A stretch of 64,000 bases of DNA from Sphingomonas sp. Leaf32. Its GTDB lineage: Bacteria > Pseudomonadota > Alphaproteobacteria > Sphingomonadales > Sphingomonadaceae. Of the stretch, positions 45,552 to 54,752 are shown one piece after another. The notes under the pieces are model-generated. The model had not been told where the DNA came from. It saw only the letters and a program-made list of their open reading frames with translations, and made no database searches. The position numbers and the translations under genes were made by a program. The first letter of the stretch is position 1. Each line of letters starts with the position of its first letter. The stretch spans positions 92,378 through 156,377 of the forward strand of contig NZ_LMLA01000013.1 of the NCBI RefSeq assembly GCF_001421765.1. The letters are read 5' to 3'.

Positions 45552-47792
45552 ATGAAGCTGAGCCGCGCGTTTCTGACTGGACTGATCGGGGTTTCCGCGA
45601 CGGTGCCAGCCTATGCCAAGGTAACGGCTCTACAGGATGCCCGGGTCTTTCGCCTCGATGGCGGCGGCGTCACCTATGCGTTGGGAGTCGATGACAAAGG
45701 CTATCTGCAACCGCTCTACTGGGGGGCATCGCTGGCGGCGGGCGATCCGCTGGTATCGACCGACCCGGTGAAAACCGGCGATCCGGTGCTGGTAAAGGCG
45801 CCGGGTGAACTGTCCGGTTTCGATCCAGCAGGATCGGTAACGTTGCAGGAATATCCGGGGCAGGGGGAGGGGCTGGTTTCCGATCCCGGCATCAAGACCA
45901 TCTTTGCCGACGGCAACCGCGACCTCGTGCTGAAATACAAGTCACACCGCGTGCAGGGTGAGACGTTGCTGGTCGAACTCGCCGATATTCGCCGACCGCT
46001 GACGGTCACGCTGCGCTATACGATCGATCCGGAAACCGGCGTGCTGGCGCGGTCGGCAACGGTGCGCAACGGCGATCGCCGCGCCGTGCGGATCGACCAG
46101 ATCGCATCGGCGGTGTTCACGCTGCCGGTCGGTGACGATTACCGACTGCATTATCTGACCGGTCGCCATGCTGCCGAATGGACGAAGAAGGACGTCGCGA
46201 TCACCCCGGCGCTGACGCTGCTGGAAAGTCGGCGCGGTTCGACCGGTCATGGCAACAACCCCTATTTCGCGATCGGACGCGAGGGCGTTACCAGCGAGGA
46301 CGCCGGGCCGGTCTGGTACGGCGCACTGGCATGGTCGGGTTCGTTCCGAATCAGCGTGGGGCAGGACAATCTCGGTCGCGTCCGCGTCATGGGCGGGTAT
46401 AATCCCTATGACTTCTCGTGGTCGCTTAAGCCCGGCGAGACGCTGGACACGCCCATCTTCTACGCCGGCTATTCCGATGGCGGCATGGGCGGCGCGTCGC
46501 GCACCTTCCACCGGTTTCAGAACGCACACATCCTGCCGGGCGGCGACCGCGCCAAGCCGCGCCCGGTCGTCTACAACAGCTGGGAAGCCACTGCCTTCGA
46601 CGTGACCGAGGCGGGCCAGGAAGCCCTGGCGGAAAAGGCAGCCCGGATCGGCGTCGAACGCTTCGTGGTCGACGATGGCTGGTTCGGTGCGCGCAACAGC
46701 GACAAGGCGGGGCTGGGCGACTGGACCGTCAACCGGACGAAATTTCCCAACGGCCTGAAGCCCTTGATCGACAAGGTGCATTCGCTCGGCATGGATTTCG
46801 GGCTGTGGGTCGAGCCGGAAATGGTCAACGTCGACAGCGACCTATACCGTGCCCATCCCGATTGGGTGCTGCACTACCCCGATCGCCCGCGAACGGAAGG
46901 GCGTAACCAGCTGGTGCTCAATCTCGCGCGGACCGACGTGCGCGATCACCTGCTCGGCGTGCTCGACAAGCTGGTCAGCGAGAACGACATCGCTTTCCTG
47001 AAATGGGATTACAACCGCAACTGGACCGAAGCCGGATGGCCGGCGGTACCGGTGCAGGATCAGCAGCGTGTCTATGTCGACTATGTCCGCAACCTGTACC
47101 ATATCCTGTCCGAACTGCGCCGTCGTCATCCGAAGCTGGAGATCGAGGGCTGCTCGGGCGGCGGCGGCCGGGTCGACCTCGGCATTCTCGGCTTTTCCGA
47201 CGAGGTGTGGCCGTCCGACAATACCGATCCTGCCGACCGGCTGATGATCCAGGACGGCTTCACGCAAGCCTATCCGGTGTCGGTGATGATGGCATGGGTG
47301 ACCGACAGCCCGAACTGGGCGAATACCCGCGCGACCTCGCTCGACTATCGTTTCCTGTCGTCCATGCAGGGCGGATTGGGGATCGGCGCCAATCTCGACA
47401 AATGGCAGGCGGAGGACTTCACGACGGCGGCCAGGTGGGTCGCGGCCTACAAGACCATCCGCCAGACCGTGCAGCGCGGGCAACTCTATCGCATCGACCC
47501 GCCGACCAAGGACAACGCGTCGTCGGCGACGATGTATGTCGGGCAGGACCGGCGGCAGGGCGTGATGTTCCAGATGCTGCATTCGTCGATGTGGCGCGAC
47601 AATCCGGTCGCCGAGCATCCGCAGGGGTTGGACCCGGCCCGAACCTATACCGTCCGCATCCTTGGTGGCGGCAAGCTGCCGGAAGGTACGCCTGCCCGTG
47701 CCAGCGGCGCCTATTGGATGGAGCGCGGTCTGCGCGCGCCGCTCAAGGGCGACTTCGTTGGCACCGCTTTCGTCTTCGACGTCGTGGAATGA
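45552..47792 (+). CDS. Glycoside hydrolase family 36 alpha-galactosidase, secreted
   Basis: A 746-aa protein with signal peptide (residues 1-22, VPAYAK). The N-terminal beta-supersandwich precedes a barrel with nucleophile Asp486 in LKWDYNRNW and acid/base Asp556 in PSDNTDP, 70 residues apart as in Geobacillus AgaA. The segment SWEATAFDVTE and the EGCSGGGGR loop are typical. It would release terminal alpha-1,6-galactose from raffinose-type sugars or galactomannan. AAGGAGAGG fixes the ATG at 45552. It is divergent from the halogenase homologue and carries the same LacI-type operator. Confidence 0.94.
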   Translation: MKLSRAFLTGLIGVSATVPAYAKVTALQDARVFRLDGGGVTYALGVDDKGYLQPLYWGASLAAGDPLVSTDPVKTGDPVLVKAPGELSGFDPAGSVTLQEYPGQGEGLVSDPGIKTIFADGNRDLVLKYKSHRVQGETLLVELADIRRPLTVTLRYTIDPETGVLARSATVRNGDRRAVRIDQIASAVFTLPVGDDYRLHYLTGRHAAEWTKKDVAITPALTLLESRRGSTGHGNNPYFAIGREGVTSEDAGPVWYGALAWSGSFRISVGQDNLGRVRVMGGYNPYDFSWSLKPGETLDTPIFYAGYSDGGMGGASRTFHRFQNAHILPGGDRAKPRPVVYNSWEATAFDVTEAGQEALAEKAARIGVERFVVDDGWFGARNSDKAGLGDWTVNRTKFPNGLKPLIDKVHSLGMDFGLWVEPEMVNVDSDLYRAHPDWVLHYPDRPRTEGRNQLVLNLARTDVRDHLLGVLDKLVSENDIAFLKWDYNRNWTEAGWPAVPVQDQQRVYVDYVRNLYHILSELRRRHPKLEIEGCSGGGGRVDLGILGFSDEVWPSDNTDPADRLMIQDGFTQAYPVSVMMAWVTDSPNWANTRATSLDYRFLSSMQGGLGIGANLDKWQAEDFTTAARWVAAYKTIRQTVQRGQLYRIDPPTKDNASSATMYVGQDRRQGVMFQMLHSSMWRDNPVAEHPQGLDPARTYTVRILGGGKLPEGTPARASGAYWMERGLRAPLKGDFVGTAFVFDVVE

Positions 47793-47860
47793 TCGATTTT
47801 ACCAAGGGTGGAGAGAATCTATCGTGCCTATTGAACAGCTGACACTCCGCTCGTCCAACC

Positions 47861-48742
47861 TTACGGGATGGCGGTCCCGTTCGGATTTGCGGTTGACCGG
47901 ATGAACGTAGCAACATCGGCCAAGACCGGCGCACGTCCACGAAACGGCCGGGCGAGCGCGAGCAGGATGCCGACATGACCGAGCTTGCGATACGCACGTT
48001 GCTCCACGGCCACGCCGCCCGCGCGCAGCCTGGCGGCCAGAGCGATGCTATTGCGTGGAAGTACGACGGTATCGTCCGTACCGTATAGCAGGAGCGCGGG
48101 CGGATCGCCCGCGCTGGCCCATGTCACGGGTTGCGTTTCCGCCGGATCGGACGCCTGACCGAAGGCGGCACGGCTCGCATCGACGTCGAACGGTGCGAAG
48201 TCATAGGGACCGGCGAGGCCGACAAACCCCCGAACCGCCGCCCGTGTGCCCCTCAGCCAGCGAGGGTCGACCGCCAGCATGGCGGCAATATACGCGCCTG
48301 CCGAATGCCCCATCACCACGACAGACCTGCCATCGCCGCAATACTTCCCGGCGTTCATGGCCGCCCAGCGCACGGCCGCGGCACCGTCCTCTACGAAGGC
48401 GGGATAATGGACTTCTGGGACCAATCGGTAATCCGGAATGATGGTCAAAAAGCCCTGGGCGGCAAGCGCGCGACCGACGAACGCATATCCTGCCCGCGTA
48501 CCGCTGTTCCAGCCGCCGCCATAGAAGAACACCACGACCGGTCGTGGTTGTCCGCAACCGCCTCGCGGTACGTAGACGTCCAATTGCTGACGTGGGTCCG
48601 AGCCGTAGGCGAGGCCTTTTGCGACGATTGTACCGCCACGATCCTTCGGTACCAGCCTGTCGAACGTGCCGAGCGGCGAACAGGCCGCCACAAGCCCTGC
48701 GAACAGGCCCGCGAAGCCCATACGCAAGCTGCGCCGTTTCAT
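47861..48742 (-). CDS. Alpha/beta hydrolase lipoprotein (carboxylesterase-like)
   Basis: A 293-aa predicted lipoprotein: lipobox LVAAC places the acylated Cys near residue 21. The fold signatures are FFYGGGW (oxyanion HGGG variant with Tyr for His), nucleophile Ser in MGHSAGAY near residue 145, then LLYGTDDTVV (acid) and LGHVGI (His). It resembles BD-FAE/esterase-lipase proteins and could remove acetyl or feruloyl esters from glycans; that is inferred. It is convergent with GH36. The ATG at 48742 is preferred over an in-frame ATG 21 bp upstream. Confidence 0.85.
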   Translation of the reverse strand: MKRRSLRMGFAGLFAGLVAACSPLGTFDRLVPKDRGGTIVAKGLAYGSDPRQQLDVYVPRGGCGQPRPVVVFFYGGGWNSGTRAGYAFVGRALAAQGFLTIIPDYRLVPEVHYPAFVEDGAAAVRWAAMNAGKYCGDGRSVVVMGHSAGAYIAAMLAVDPRWLRGTRAAVRGFVGLAGPYDFAPFDVDASRAAFGQASDPAETQPVTWASAGDPPALLLYGTDDTVVLPRNSIALAARLRAGGVAVEQRAYRKLGHVGILLALARPFRGRAPVLADVATFIRSTANPNGTAIP

Positions 48743-48928
48743 GCGATTCCCGGCTGGCGGCATTTTCCGGTCACAGGCGTCCTCCCGCGTTGGCTGCAGC
48801 ATAACCACGAGCGTTGCGCGTGGCACGTCCCATATCGAACGACCGTAACAGACTGACCCGTGCAAGGTTGCCGATGCGCACAGCACGCGAACCTTTCAAA
48901 TGCCCCGCTTGCAACGCATAGCAGCGCG

Positions 48929-49648
48929 ATGGTCGACCCCGTCCTCTACAGCTTCCGTCGTTGTCCCTATGCGATGCGGGCGCGATGGGCGTTGGCCGTC
49001 AGCGGCGTGCGATACGAACTTCGCGAGGTTCGGCTTGCCGACAAGCCGGAGGCGATGCTTTCGATTTCGCCGAAAGGCACCGTGCCGGTGCTGCAGACGG
49101 CCGATGGCGCAGTGATCGACGAAAGCCTCTCGATCATGCGTTGGGCGCTAAAGTCGCACGATACGCAAAACTGGCTGGCGGGCGACGATCCCGCTTTGAT
49201 CGCCAGCAACGACGGCGTGTTCAAGTACCACCTCGACCGGTACAAATATCCCGATCGTCACGGTTCCGATCCAACCGAGCATCGCCGACTTGGCCTGCTG
49301 TTTCTGGACGAATTGGAACAACGCATAGGCGCTGCCGGACAGCTTGGCGGCGTCAAGATGGGCTTGGCCGACGCTGCGATCGTGCCGTTCGTGCGGCAGT
49401 TCGCTGCGGTCGATCGTGACTGGTTCGATGCCCAACCCCTTCCATGGCTGAAAACATGGCTCGCGGGCCATCTCGCTTCCGATCTGTTCGAGCGGATCAT
49501 GTACCGGGTCGCGCCCTGGCGTCCGGGCGAACGGGTCGTCGTCCTTCACGGACGAGTATTTGCCGGTCCACCGCCTGCCGTCGATCAATCGGGAGAGGAA
49601 TTGACGGGAACCGTGACCGGCGGCAGCGCGAAGAGGCGAAGGAAATAG
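48929..49648 (+). CDS. Glutathione S-transferase-like protein
   Basis: A 239-aa protein. The thioredoxin-fold N-terminus (VLYSFRRCPYAMRARWAL) has a CPYA motif, and ISPKGTVPVLQ plus DESLSIMRWAL supply the glutathione-binding cis-Pro and Glu-Ser. The C-terminal helical domain follows to about residue 205. The last 30 residues are not typical and overlap the end of the convergent TetR gene by 64 bp. No signal peptide. Role in stress or detoxification is likely; the substrate is unknown. Confidence 0.85.
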   Translation: MVDPVLYSFRRCPYAMRARWALAVSGVRYELREVRLADKPEAMLSISPKGTVPVLQTADGAVIDESLSIMRWALKSHDTQNWLAGDDPALIASNDGVFKYHLDRYKYPDRHGSDPTEHRRLGLLFLDELEQRIGAAGQLGGVKMGLADAAIVPFVRQFAAVDRDWFDAQPLPWLKTWLAGHLASDLFERIMYRVAPWRPGERVVVLHGRVFAGPPPAVDQSGEELTGTVTGGSAKRRRK

Positions 49649-50250
49649 CCGACGAACCGGCGGGCCAGCACGTCCATCTCCTCCGATCCGGCCGCTGCGA
49701 CACCCCACAGCCGGCGGTTCTGTTGCGCGGCGGTCATGCCGATCAGCACCCGCGCCATGTCGGTCGCACCCTCGTCACGGAGGCGTCCGGCGGTGATCTG
49801 TTCGCTAATATAGGTCGCCAGGGCGCGTTCAATATGGCCCGCCGCCTGTTGGTAGAAAATCTGGCCGACTTCAGGAAAGCGGCCGCTTTCGGCGACGACC
49901 AGGCGCCAGGCCGCGACCGCGTCCGGATGCGCGGTCTTGTTCATGAAACTGCGGCAGAAATTGACGAGCGTCGCCTGCATCTCACCCGGCGTCAGCAACT
50001 CGCTCTTCACCTGTTGGCGGAACGCGGCGGTGACATCGGCGATGACCGCCCCGAACAACTCCTCCTTCGAACGGAAATAGCTCCATAACGTCGCCTTCGA
50101 CCCACCCAGCGTCTTGAGCAGGCCCGACATCGATGTCGCGGCATAGCCGTCCTCGAGGAAAGAACGGCGCGCGACGGCGACGATCGCGTCGCGGCGATCC
50201 TGTTTGCGGGCTTCGCGTTTGCCCAGCGGACGACATTCGGCTTCGATCAT
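49585..50250 (-). CDS. TetR family repressor of the adjacent efflux operon
   Basis: A 221-aa regulator. The helix-turn-helix covers about residues 15-62 (RDAIVAVARRSFLEDGYAATSMSGLL... KATLWSYFRSKEELF); the C-terminal part resembles the AefR-type domain. It is divergent from an outer-membrane factor/EmrA/EmrB operon, the usual arrangement of AcrR-like repressors. The ATG at 50250 puts the start only 3 nt from a palindromic operator with no ribosome site, so the mRNA may be leaderless; a longer frame from 50340 is possible but adds residues without TetR likeness. Its 3' end overlaps the GST gene. Confidence 0.88.
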   Translation of the reverse strand: MIEAECRPLGKREARKQDRRDAIVAVARRSFLEDGYAATSMSGLLKTLGGSKATLWSYFRSKEELFGAVIADVTAAFRQQVKSELLTPGEMQATLVNFCRSFMNKTAHPDAVAAWRLVVAESGRFPEVGQIFYQQAAGHIERALATYISEQITAGRLRDEGATDMARVLIGMTAAQQNRRLWGVAAAGSEEMDVLARRFVGYFLRLFALPPVTVPVNSSPD

Positions 50251-50253
50251 AAA

Positions 50254-50329
50254 CTGTACTGCCGGGTACAGAAAAATGTTGACAGGTGCAAGGTGCAGGA
50301 CCATTCGGCGAAGCGTACCCAATAGTACG
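50254..50329. promoter_or_regulatory. Divergent efflux/TetR promoter with two GTAC-N6-GTAC operators
   Basis: CTGTAC-TGCCGG-GTACAG (50254-50271) and CGTAC-CCAATA-GTACG (50314-50329) are palindromes with identical GTAC-N6-GTAC spacing. A good -35 TTGACA (50279-50284) for the efflux operon lies between them, with a weak -10 (CATTCG) 17 bp on. The second palindrome would cover the transcription start and end 9 bp before the efflux ATG. Confidence 0.62.
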
Positions 50330-50338
50330 GTTTTCGCC

Positions 50339-51808
50339 ATGATCCGATCTACCTCCCGGGATGCAGCACGCCGCATAGCGCCGCTGTCGGTCTTGCTGCT
50401 GTCCGCCTGCGCGACGGTGCCGCATCTTGGCACCGCACCCGACGTCGCGACGCCGGCTTCGTTCGCCACCGACCGCAGCCTCGCCGCGACCGGCGATGCA
50501 GCATGGCCGGTACAGGACTGGTGGCGTGGCTATGGCGATGGCCAGCTCGACGCGCTGATCGCCGAGGTGCTGGCCGGATCGCCCGACCTGGCCGCGGCGA
50601 CCGCGCGCGTCGCGCAGGCGGAAGGCTATGCACAGCAGGCCGGGGCCGCGCGGTTGCCGACATTGGGCGTCGCCGGCAATGTCGCGGCGACCAAGCAGAG
50701 CTACAACAACGGCATCCCCGCCGATTTCGTGCCGAAGGGCTGGAACGACACCGGGCGGGTACAGGGCGAGTTGGGCTTCGACCTCGACCTGTGGGGCCGT
50801 AACCGTGCGGCCTATGCCGCGGCGCGGTCGGACCAGGCTGCGGCGGAACTCGACCGGGCGCAGGTCGCGCTGACGCTGTCGACCAATGTTGCCGATGCCT
50901 ATGCCGACCTCGCGCGGTTGTTCGCCGAACGCGCGGTGGCGCAGTCGGCGCTGGAGGTGCGGCAACAGACCGCGACACTGACCGCTGACCGGGTGACCGG
51001 TGGCCTGGACACGCGCGCCGAGCTGAAACAGGCGCAGTCGGCAGTTCCCGCCGCGCGTGCCGATCTCGCCGCGACCGATGAGGCAATCGCGCTGACCCGC
51101 AACCGCATCGCCGCGCTGCTGGGGAAGGGGCCGGATCGTGGCCTGTCGATTATCCCGCCCGCCGCGACGATCGCTGCGCGCGGCGTGCCCGCCAACGCCG
51201 CCACCGACCTGATCGCGCGCCGGCCCGACATCGTCGCGGCACGGACGCGGGTCGAGGCGGAGGCGAGCCGGATCAAGGTCGCACGGGCCGATTTCTATCC
51301 ATCGATCAGCCTGTCGGCGGTGTTCGGCCTGCAATCGCTGGGTTTGAGCAACCTTATCAAGGGCGGGTCGACCGCAGGTAGCGTCGGCCCGGCATTCAAC
51401 CTGCCGATCTTTCGCGGCGGCGAGTTGCAGGGGCGGTACCGCATGGCGCGCGGCAGCTACGACGCGGCGGTCGCCGATTATGACCGCACCGTCACCGACG
51501 CCTATCGCGCGGTCGCCGATGCGGTGGTCAGCCAGCGGGCGCTGACCACGCGGCTGAACGAATCGCAACAGTCGCTGGCCGATGCGCAGGCCGGGTACGA
51601 CGTCGCGCGGCTGCGTTACGAAGGCGGGCTGTCGCGCTTCACCGACGTGCTGGTCGCACAGGACCGCGTGTTGCAGGCGCGCCGCGCCGTCACCGAACTG
51701 CAGGCCCGCGCCTTTACCCTCGATGTCGCGCTCGTCCGGGCGTTGGGCGGCGGGTTCACCGCCCCGGCCACTGCACAGCGCAATGATAAGGACCCGACCC
51801 ATGGCTGA
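50339..51808 (+). CDS. Outer-membrane efflux lipoprotein (NodT/TolC family)
   Basis: A 489-aa outer-membrane channel. Lipoprotein signal with LLSAC gives the acylated Cys near residue 22. Two repeats of the OEP fold follow (LDALIAEVLAGSPDLAAATARVAQAE... and AGSVGPAFNLPIFRGGELQGRY), with long alpha-helical stretches. It works with the periplasmic adaptor (8-bp overlap) and the MFS pump downstream as a tripartite drug or phenolic exporter. It is divergent from the TetR gene and likely repressed by it. Confidence 0.93.
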   Translation: MIRSTSRDAARRIAPLSVLLLSACATVPHLGTAPDVATPASFATDRSLAATGDAAWPVQDWWRGYGDGQLDALIAEVLAGSPDLAAATARVAQAEGYAQQAGAARLPTLGVAGNVAATKQSYNNGIPADFVPKGWNDTGRVQGELGFDLDLWGRNRAAYAAARSDQAAAELDRAQVALTLSTNVADAYADLARLFAERAVAQSALEVRQQTATLTADRVTGGLDTRAELKQAQSAVPAARADLAATDEAIALTRNRIAALLGKGPDRGLSIIPPAATIAARGVPANAATDLIARRPDIVAARTRVEAEASRIKVARADFYPSISLSAVFGLQSLGLSNLIKGGSTAGSVGPAFNLPIFRGGELQGRYRMARGSYDAAVADYDRTVTDAYRAVADAVVSQRALTTRLNESQQSLADAQAGYDVARLRYEGGLSRFTDVLVAQDRVLQARRAVTELQARAFTLDVALVRALGGGFTAPATAQRNDKDPTHG

Positions 51809-52955
51809 TGCCGATCCCGCCGACCGCAGCTTCGCCGATGCCAAGGCCGCATCGGACACCCCTGCGCCAACCAAGCGCAAAAAGTGGCTGGCCGGCATCG
51901 CCGCCGTCGTGCTGATCGCCGGCGCGAGTTATGGTGGGTGGTACACGCTGGTCGGCAGTCATTATGTTGAGACCGACAATGCCTATGTCGGCGCCGAAAC
52001 CGCACAGATCACGCCGATGGTCGCCGGACAGGTGATCGCGATCGGCGCGTCGGAAACGCAGAATGTGAAGCGCGGCGACGTGCTGGTCCGGCTCGACGAT
52101 AGCGACGCGCGCATCGCGCTGGCGACGGCCGAGGCCGATCTGGCCAAGGCGCGCCGCCAGTTCGGCCAGACCACCGCGACCAGCGGCGCGCTGTCGGCGC
52201 AGGTGCAGGCGAAAGGCGCGGACGTGCTGGGTGCCCGCGCCCAGCTGGTATCGGCGCAGGCAGCGTTCGACAAGGCGCAGGTCGATTTCAACCGCCGGCA
52301 GAAGCTGGCCCCGAATGGCGCGGTGTCGGGCGACGAACTGACCGCCGCGACCAATTCGCTGGCATCGGCGCGTGGCGCGCTGGAACAGGCGCGGGCGGCG
52401 GTGGCGGAAGCGACGTCGCAACGGAGCGCGGCCGCAGGCAACCTTGCCGCCAACCAGGCGCTGATCCAGGGCACCACGACCAACAACGCGCCCGACGTGC
52501 TGGCGGCGGAAGCGCGCGTGCGGCAGGCGCAGCTCGACCTAGACCGCACCGTTATCCGCGCGCCGATCGATGGCGTCGTCGCCAACCGCACCATCCAGGT
52601 CGGCCAGCGCGTCGCTGCCGGCACCACGGTGATGCGGATCGTGCCGGTCAACAGCGCCTATGTCGATGCCAACTTCAAGGAAGGTCAGTTGACCAAGGTG
52701 AAGCCCGGCCAACCGGTGAAGCTCACCTCCGACCTGTATGGCGACGATGTCGAATATCATGGCCGGGTAGTCGGTTTCTCGGGCGGCACCGGATCGGCCT
52801 TCGCGCTGATCCCGGCGCAGAACGCGACCGGCAACTGGATCAAGGTCGTGCAGCGCCTGCCGGTCCGGGTCGCGCTGGACCCCACGGAACTGGCGGTACA
52901 TCCGCTCAGGGTCGGGCTGTCGATGACCGCCGAGGTGAATGTTTCGGGGCGGTGA
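51801..52955 (+). CDS. emrA: HlyD/EmrA family efflux adaptor
   Basis: A 384-aa membrane fusion protein. A single N-terminal transmembrane helix is at about residues 27-47 after KRKK. The barrel-sandwich hybrid halves (YVETDNAYVGAETAQITPMV and RTVIRAPIDGVVANR) flank a coiled-coil hairpin of Ala/Gln-rich helices, followed by a beta-barrel domain. It bridges the MFS pump and the outer-membrane channel. The start overlaps the channel gene's last 8 bases. Confidence 0.93.
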   Translation: MADADPADRSFADAKAASDTPAPTKRKKWLAGIAAVVLIAGASYGGWYTLVGSHYVETDNAYVGAETAQITPMVAGQVIAIGASETQNVKRGDVLVRLDDSDARIALATAEADLAKARRQFGQTTATSGALSAQVQAKGADVLGARAQLVSAQAAFDKAQVDFNRRQKLAPNGAVSGDELTAATNSLASARGALEQARAAVAEATSQRSAAAGNLAANQALIQGTTTNNAPDVLAAEARVRQAQLDLDRTVIRAPIDGVVANRTIQVGQRVAAGTTVMRIVPVNSAYVDANFKEGQLTKVKPGQPVKLTSDLYGDDVEYHGRVVGFSGGTGSAFALIPAQNATGNWIKVVQRLPVRVALDPTELAVHPLRVGLSMTAEVNVSGR

Positions 52956-52975
52956 ACGGCTGCTTCGCAATTCGT

Positions 52976-53089
52976 CCGTTCGTGCTGAGTAGGGGCTGAG
53001 CGCAGTCGAAGACCCGTATCGAAGCACCTGTGGCACGGGTCTTTCGATACGCCATTTCGACAAGCTCAATGGCTGCTCAGGACGAACGG
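52976..53089. repeat. 114-bp inverted-repeat element
   Basis: The ends CCGTTCGTGCTGAGTAG (52976 on) and CTGCTCAGGACGAACGG (to 53089) are inverted with two mismatches. An inner hairpin GACCCGT...ACGGGTC is visible. Such TTCGACAAGCTCA-containing repeats are common between genes in sphingomonads and related bacteria. It sits inside the efflux operon, between adaptor and pump, and may form an mRNA stem-loop there. Confidence 0.75.
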
Positions 53090-53124
53090 TTCGGGTCGAA
53101 GAAGCGCACAGGGGAGCAGTCGGC

Positions 53125-54651
53125 ATGACCGGCCAGGACGATTTCAAACCCTTTACCGGGCCAAAGCTGCTGTTCGCCGGGCTGGTACTGGCGCTCACCA
53201 ACTTCATGGTGGTGCTCGACACGACCATCGCCAATGTCTCGGTCGGACATATCGCCGGGTCGCTCGGCATCTCGACCAGTCAGGGGACGTGGATCATCAC
53301 CTCCTATGCGGTGGCGGAGGCGATCTGCGTGCCACTAACCGGATGGTTGGCCGGGCGGTTCGGGACGGTCAGGACGTTCGTGTTCGGGATGATCGGCTTC
53401 GGCGTCTTCTCGATCCTGTGCGGGCTGTCGTCCAGCCTGGCGATGATCGTCGTCGCGCGGATCGGTCAGGGGCTGTGCGGCGGGCCGCTGATGCCGCTGA
53501 CGCAGACGATGCTGCTGCGCATCTTTCCCCGGGAAAAGCACGGACAGGCAATGGGGATGTGGGCGATGACCACCGTCACCGCGCCGATCCTTGGGCCGAT
53601 CCTGGGCGGGACGATCAGCGATAGCTGGTCGTGGCACTGGATCTTCTTCATCAATATTCCGGTCGCGATCTTCTGCGTATTCGGCGCGCTCCGCCTGCTG
53701 AAGACCGCTGAGACGAAGCGCGAGAAGCTGAAGGTCGACAAGATCGGCCTCGCCCTGCTGGTCCTGTGGATCGGCGCGCTGCAGATCATGCTCGACATCG
53801 GCCGCGAGCATGACTGGTTCGAGGACCCGACCATCGTCATCCTCGCGCTGGTCGCGGCGGTCGGCGCGGCGGTGTTCGTGGTGTGGGAGTTGACCGAGCG
53901 GCAGCCGATCGTCGACCTGCGCGTGTTCCGCCATCGCGGGTTCACGGTCGCGGTCGCGGCCTTGTCGTTTGCTTTCGGGACCTTCTTCGCTTCGGTCGTG
54001 CTGATCCCGCAATGGTTGCAGGCAAGCCTTGGCTACACCTCGACCTATGCCGGTTATGCCACCGCGTTCAACGGCGTGGGCGCGGTCATCATGTCGCCCT
54101 TCGTCGCCAGGATGCTGAAGAAGCATGATCCGCGTGCGCTGGTGTGTTTCGGCATCTTCTGGATCGCGGCGGTCAATCTGTTGCGGGTCCAGTGGACGAC
54201 GGGCGCGGATTTCTGGACGCTCGCCTTTCCCCAGATCGTGCAGGGGTTCGGAATGCCGTTCTTCTTCATTCCGCTCACTACCATTGCGCTCGGCGCGGTC
54301 GAGCCGAAGGAAACAGCATCGGCGGCGGGCGTAATGAGCTTCCTGCGCACCATGGCGGGCGCGATCGGGACATCGGTGTCGATGACGCTCTATGGCGACA
54401 ACATGACCGTCGCGCGCAGCGAGATCGTGTCCCGGCTGAACGCCGATCCGACCGCGCAGGCGTTGCAGGCGCAGGGTTTATCGGCCGAACAGGCGCGCGG
54501 TGCGATCGAAATGACGGTGACGCAGGAAAGCAGCACGCTGGCGATCAACCACATGTTCCTGCTGTCGGCGATCATCTTTGCCGGTGCGGCGCTCATCATC
54601 TGGCTGGCCCCGCGACCCAAACGGGCGCCGGCACCGGGGGCGGCACATTGA
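53125..54651 (+). CDS. emrB: DHA2 family MFS multidrug transporter (EmrB/QacA-type)
   Basis: A 508-aa inner-membrane antiporter with 14 predicted transmembrane segments. The motif D1-like VVLDTTIANVSVGHIAGSLG, motif A-like LAGRFGTVRTFV and motif C GPILGGTI are present. It is the pump of the tripartite system encoded with the OM channel and EmrA adaptor. The ATG at 53125 follows GGGGAGCAGTCGGC. A 114-bp repeat separates it from the adaptor gene, so it may rely on read-through from the same promoter. Confidence 0.94.
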   Translation: MTGQDDFKPFTGPKLLFAGLVLALTNFMVVLDTTIANVSVGHIAGSLGISTSQGTWIITSYAVAEAICVPLTGWLAGRFGTVRTFVFGMIGFGVFSILCGLSSSLAMIVVARIGQGLCGGPLMPLTQTMLLRIFPREKHGQAMGMWAMTTVTAPILGPILGGTISDSWSWHWIFFINIPVAIFCVFGALRLLKTAETKREKLKVDKIGLALLVLWIGALQIMLDIGREHDWFEDPTIVILALVAAVGAAVFVVWELTERQPIVDLRVFRHRGFTVAVAALSFAFGTFFASVVLIPQWLQASLGYTSTYAGYATAFNGVGAVIMSPFVARMLKKHDPRALVCFGIFWIAAVNLLRVQWTTGADFWTLAFPQIVQGFGMPFFFIPLTTIALGAVEPKETASAAGVMSFLRTMAGAIGTSVSMTLYGDNMTVARSEIVSRLNADPTAQALQAQGLSAEQARGAIEMTVTQESSTLAINHMFLLSAIIFAGAALIIWLAPRPKRAPAPGAAH

Positions 54652-54752
54652 GGGCCGGGGGACGCTGCCGATCCCGGATCAGTAGTCGCTGTCCCCGCCG
54701 AACGCTGCCGCTTTCATCGGGACAGGAGTGAAAGGCCCCGTCCGTATCGGGG

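Noticed and set aside
49982..51898. A 638-codon minus-strand frame opposite the outer-membrane efflux gene
   Set aside because: Antisense shadow; the plus strand has lipobox and OEP repeats and is in an operon with its adaptor.
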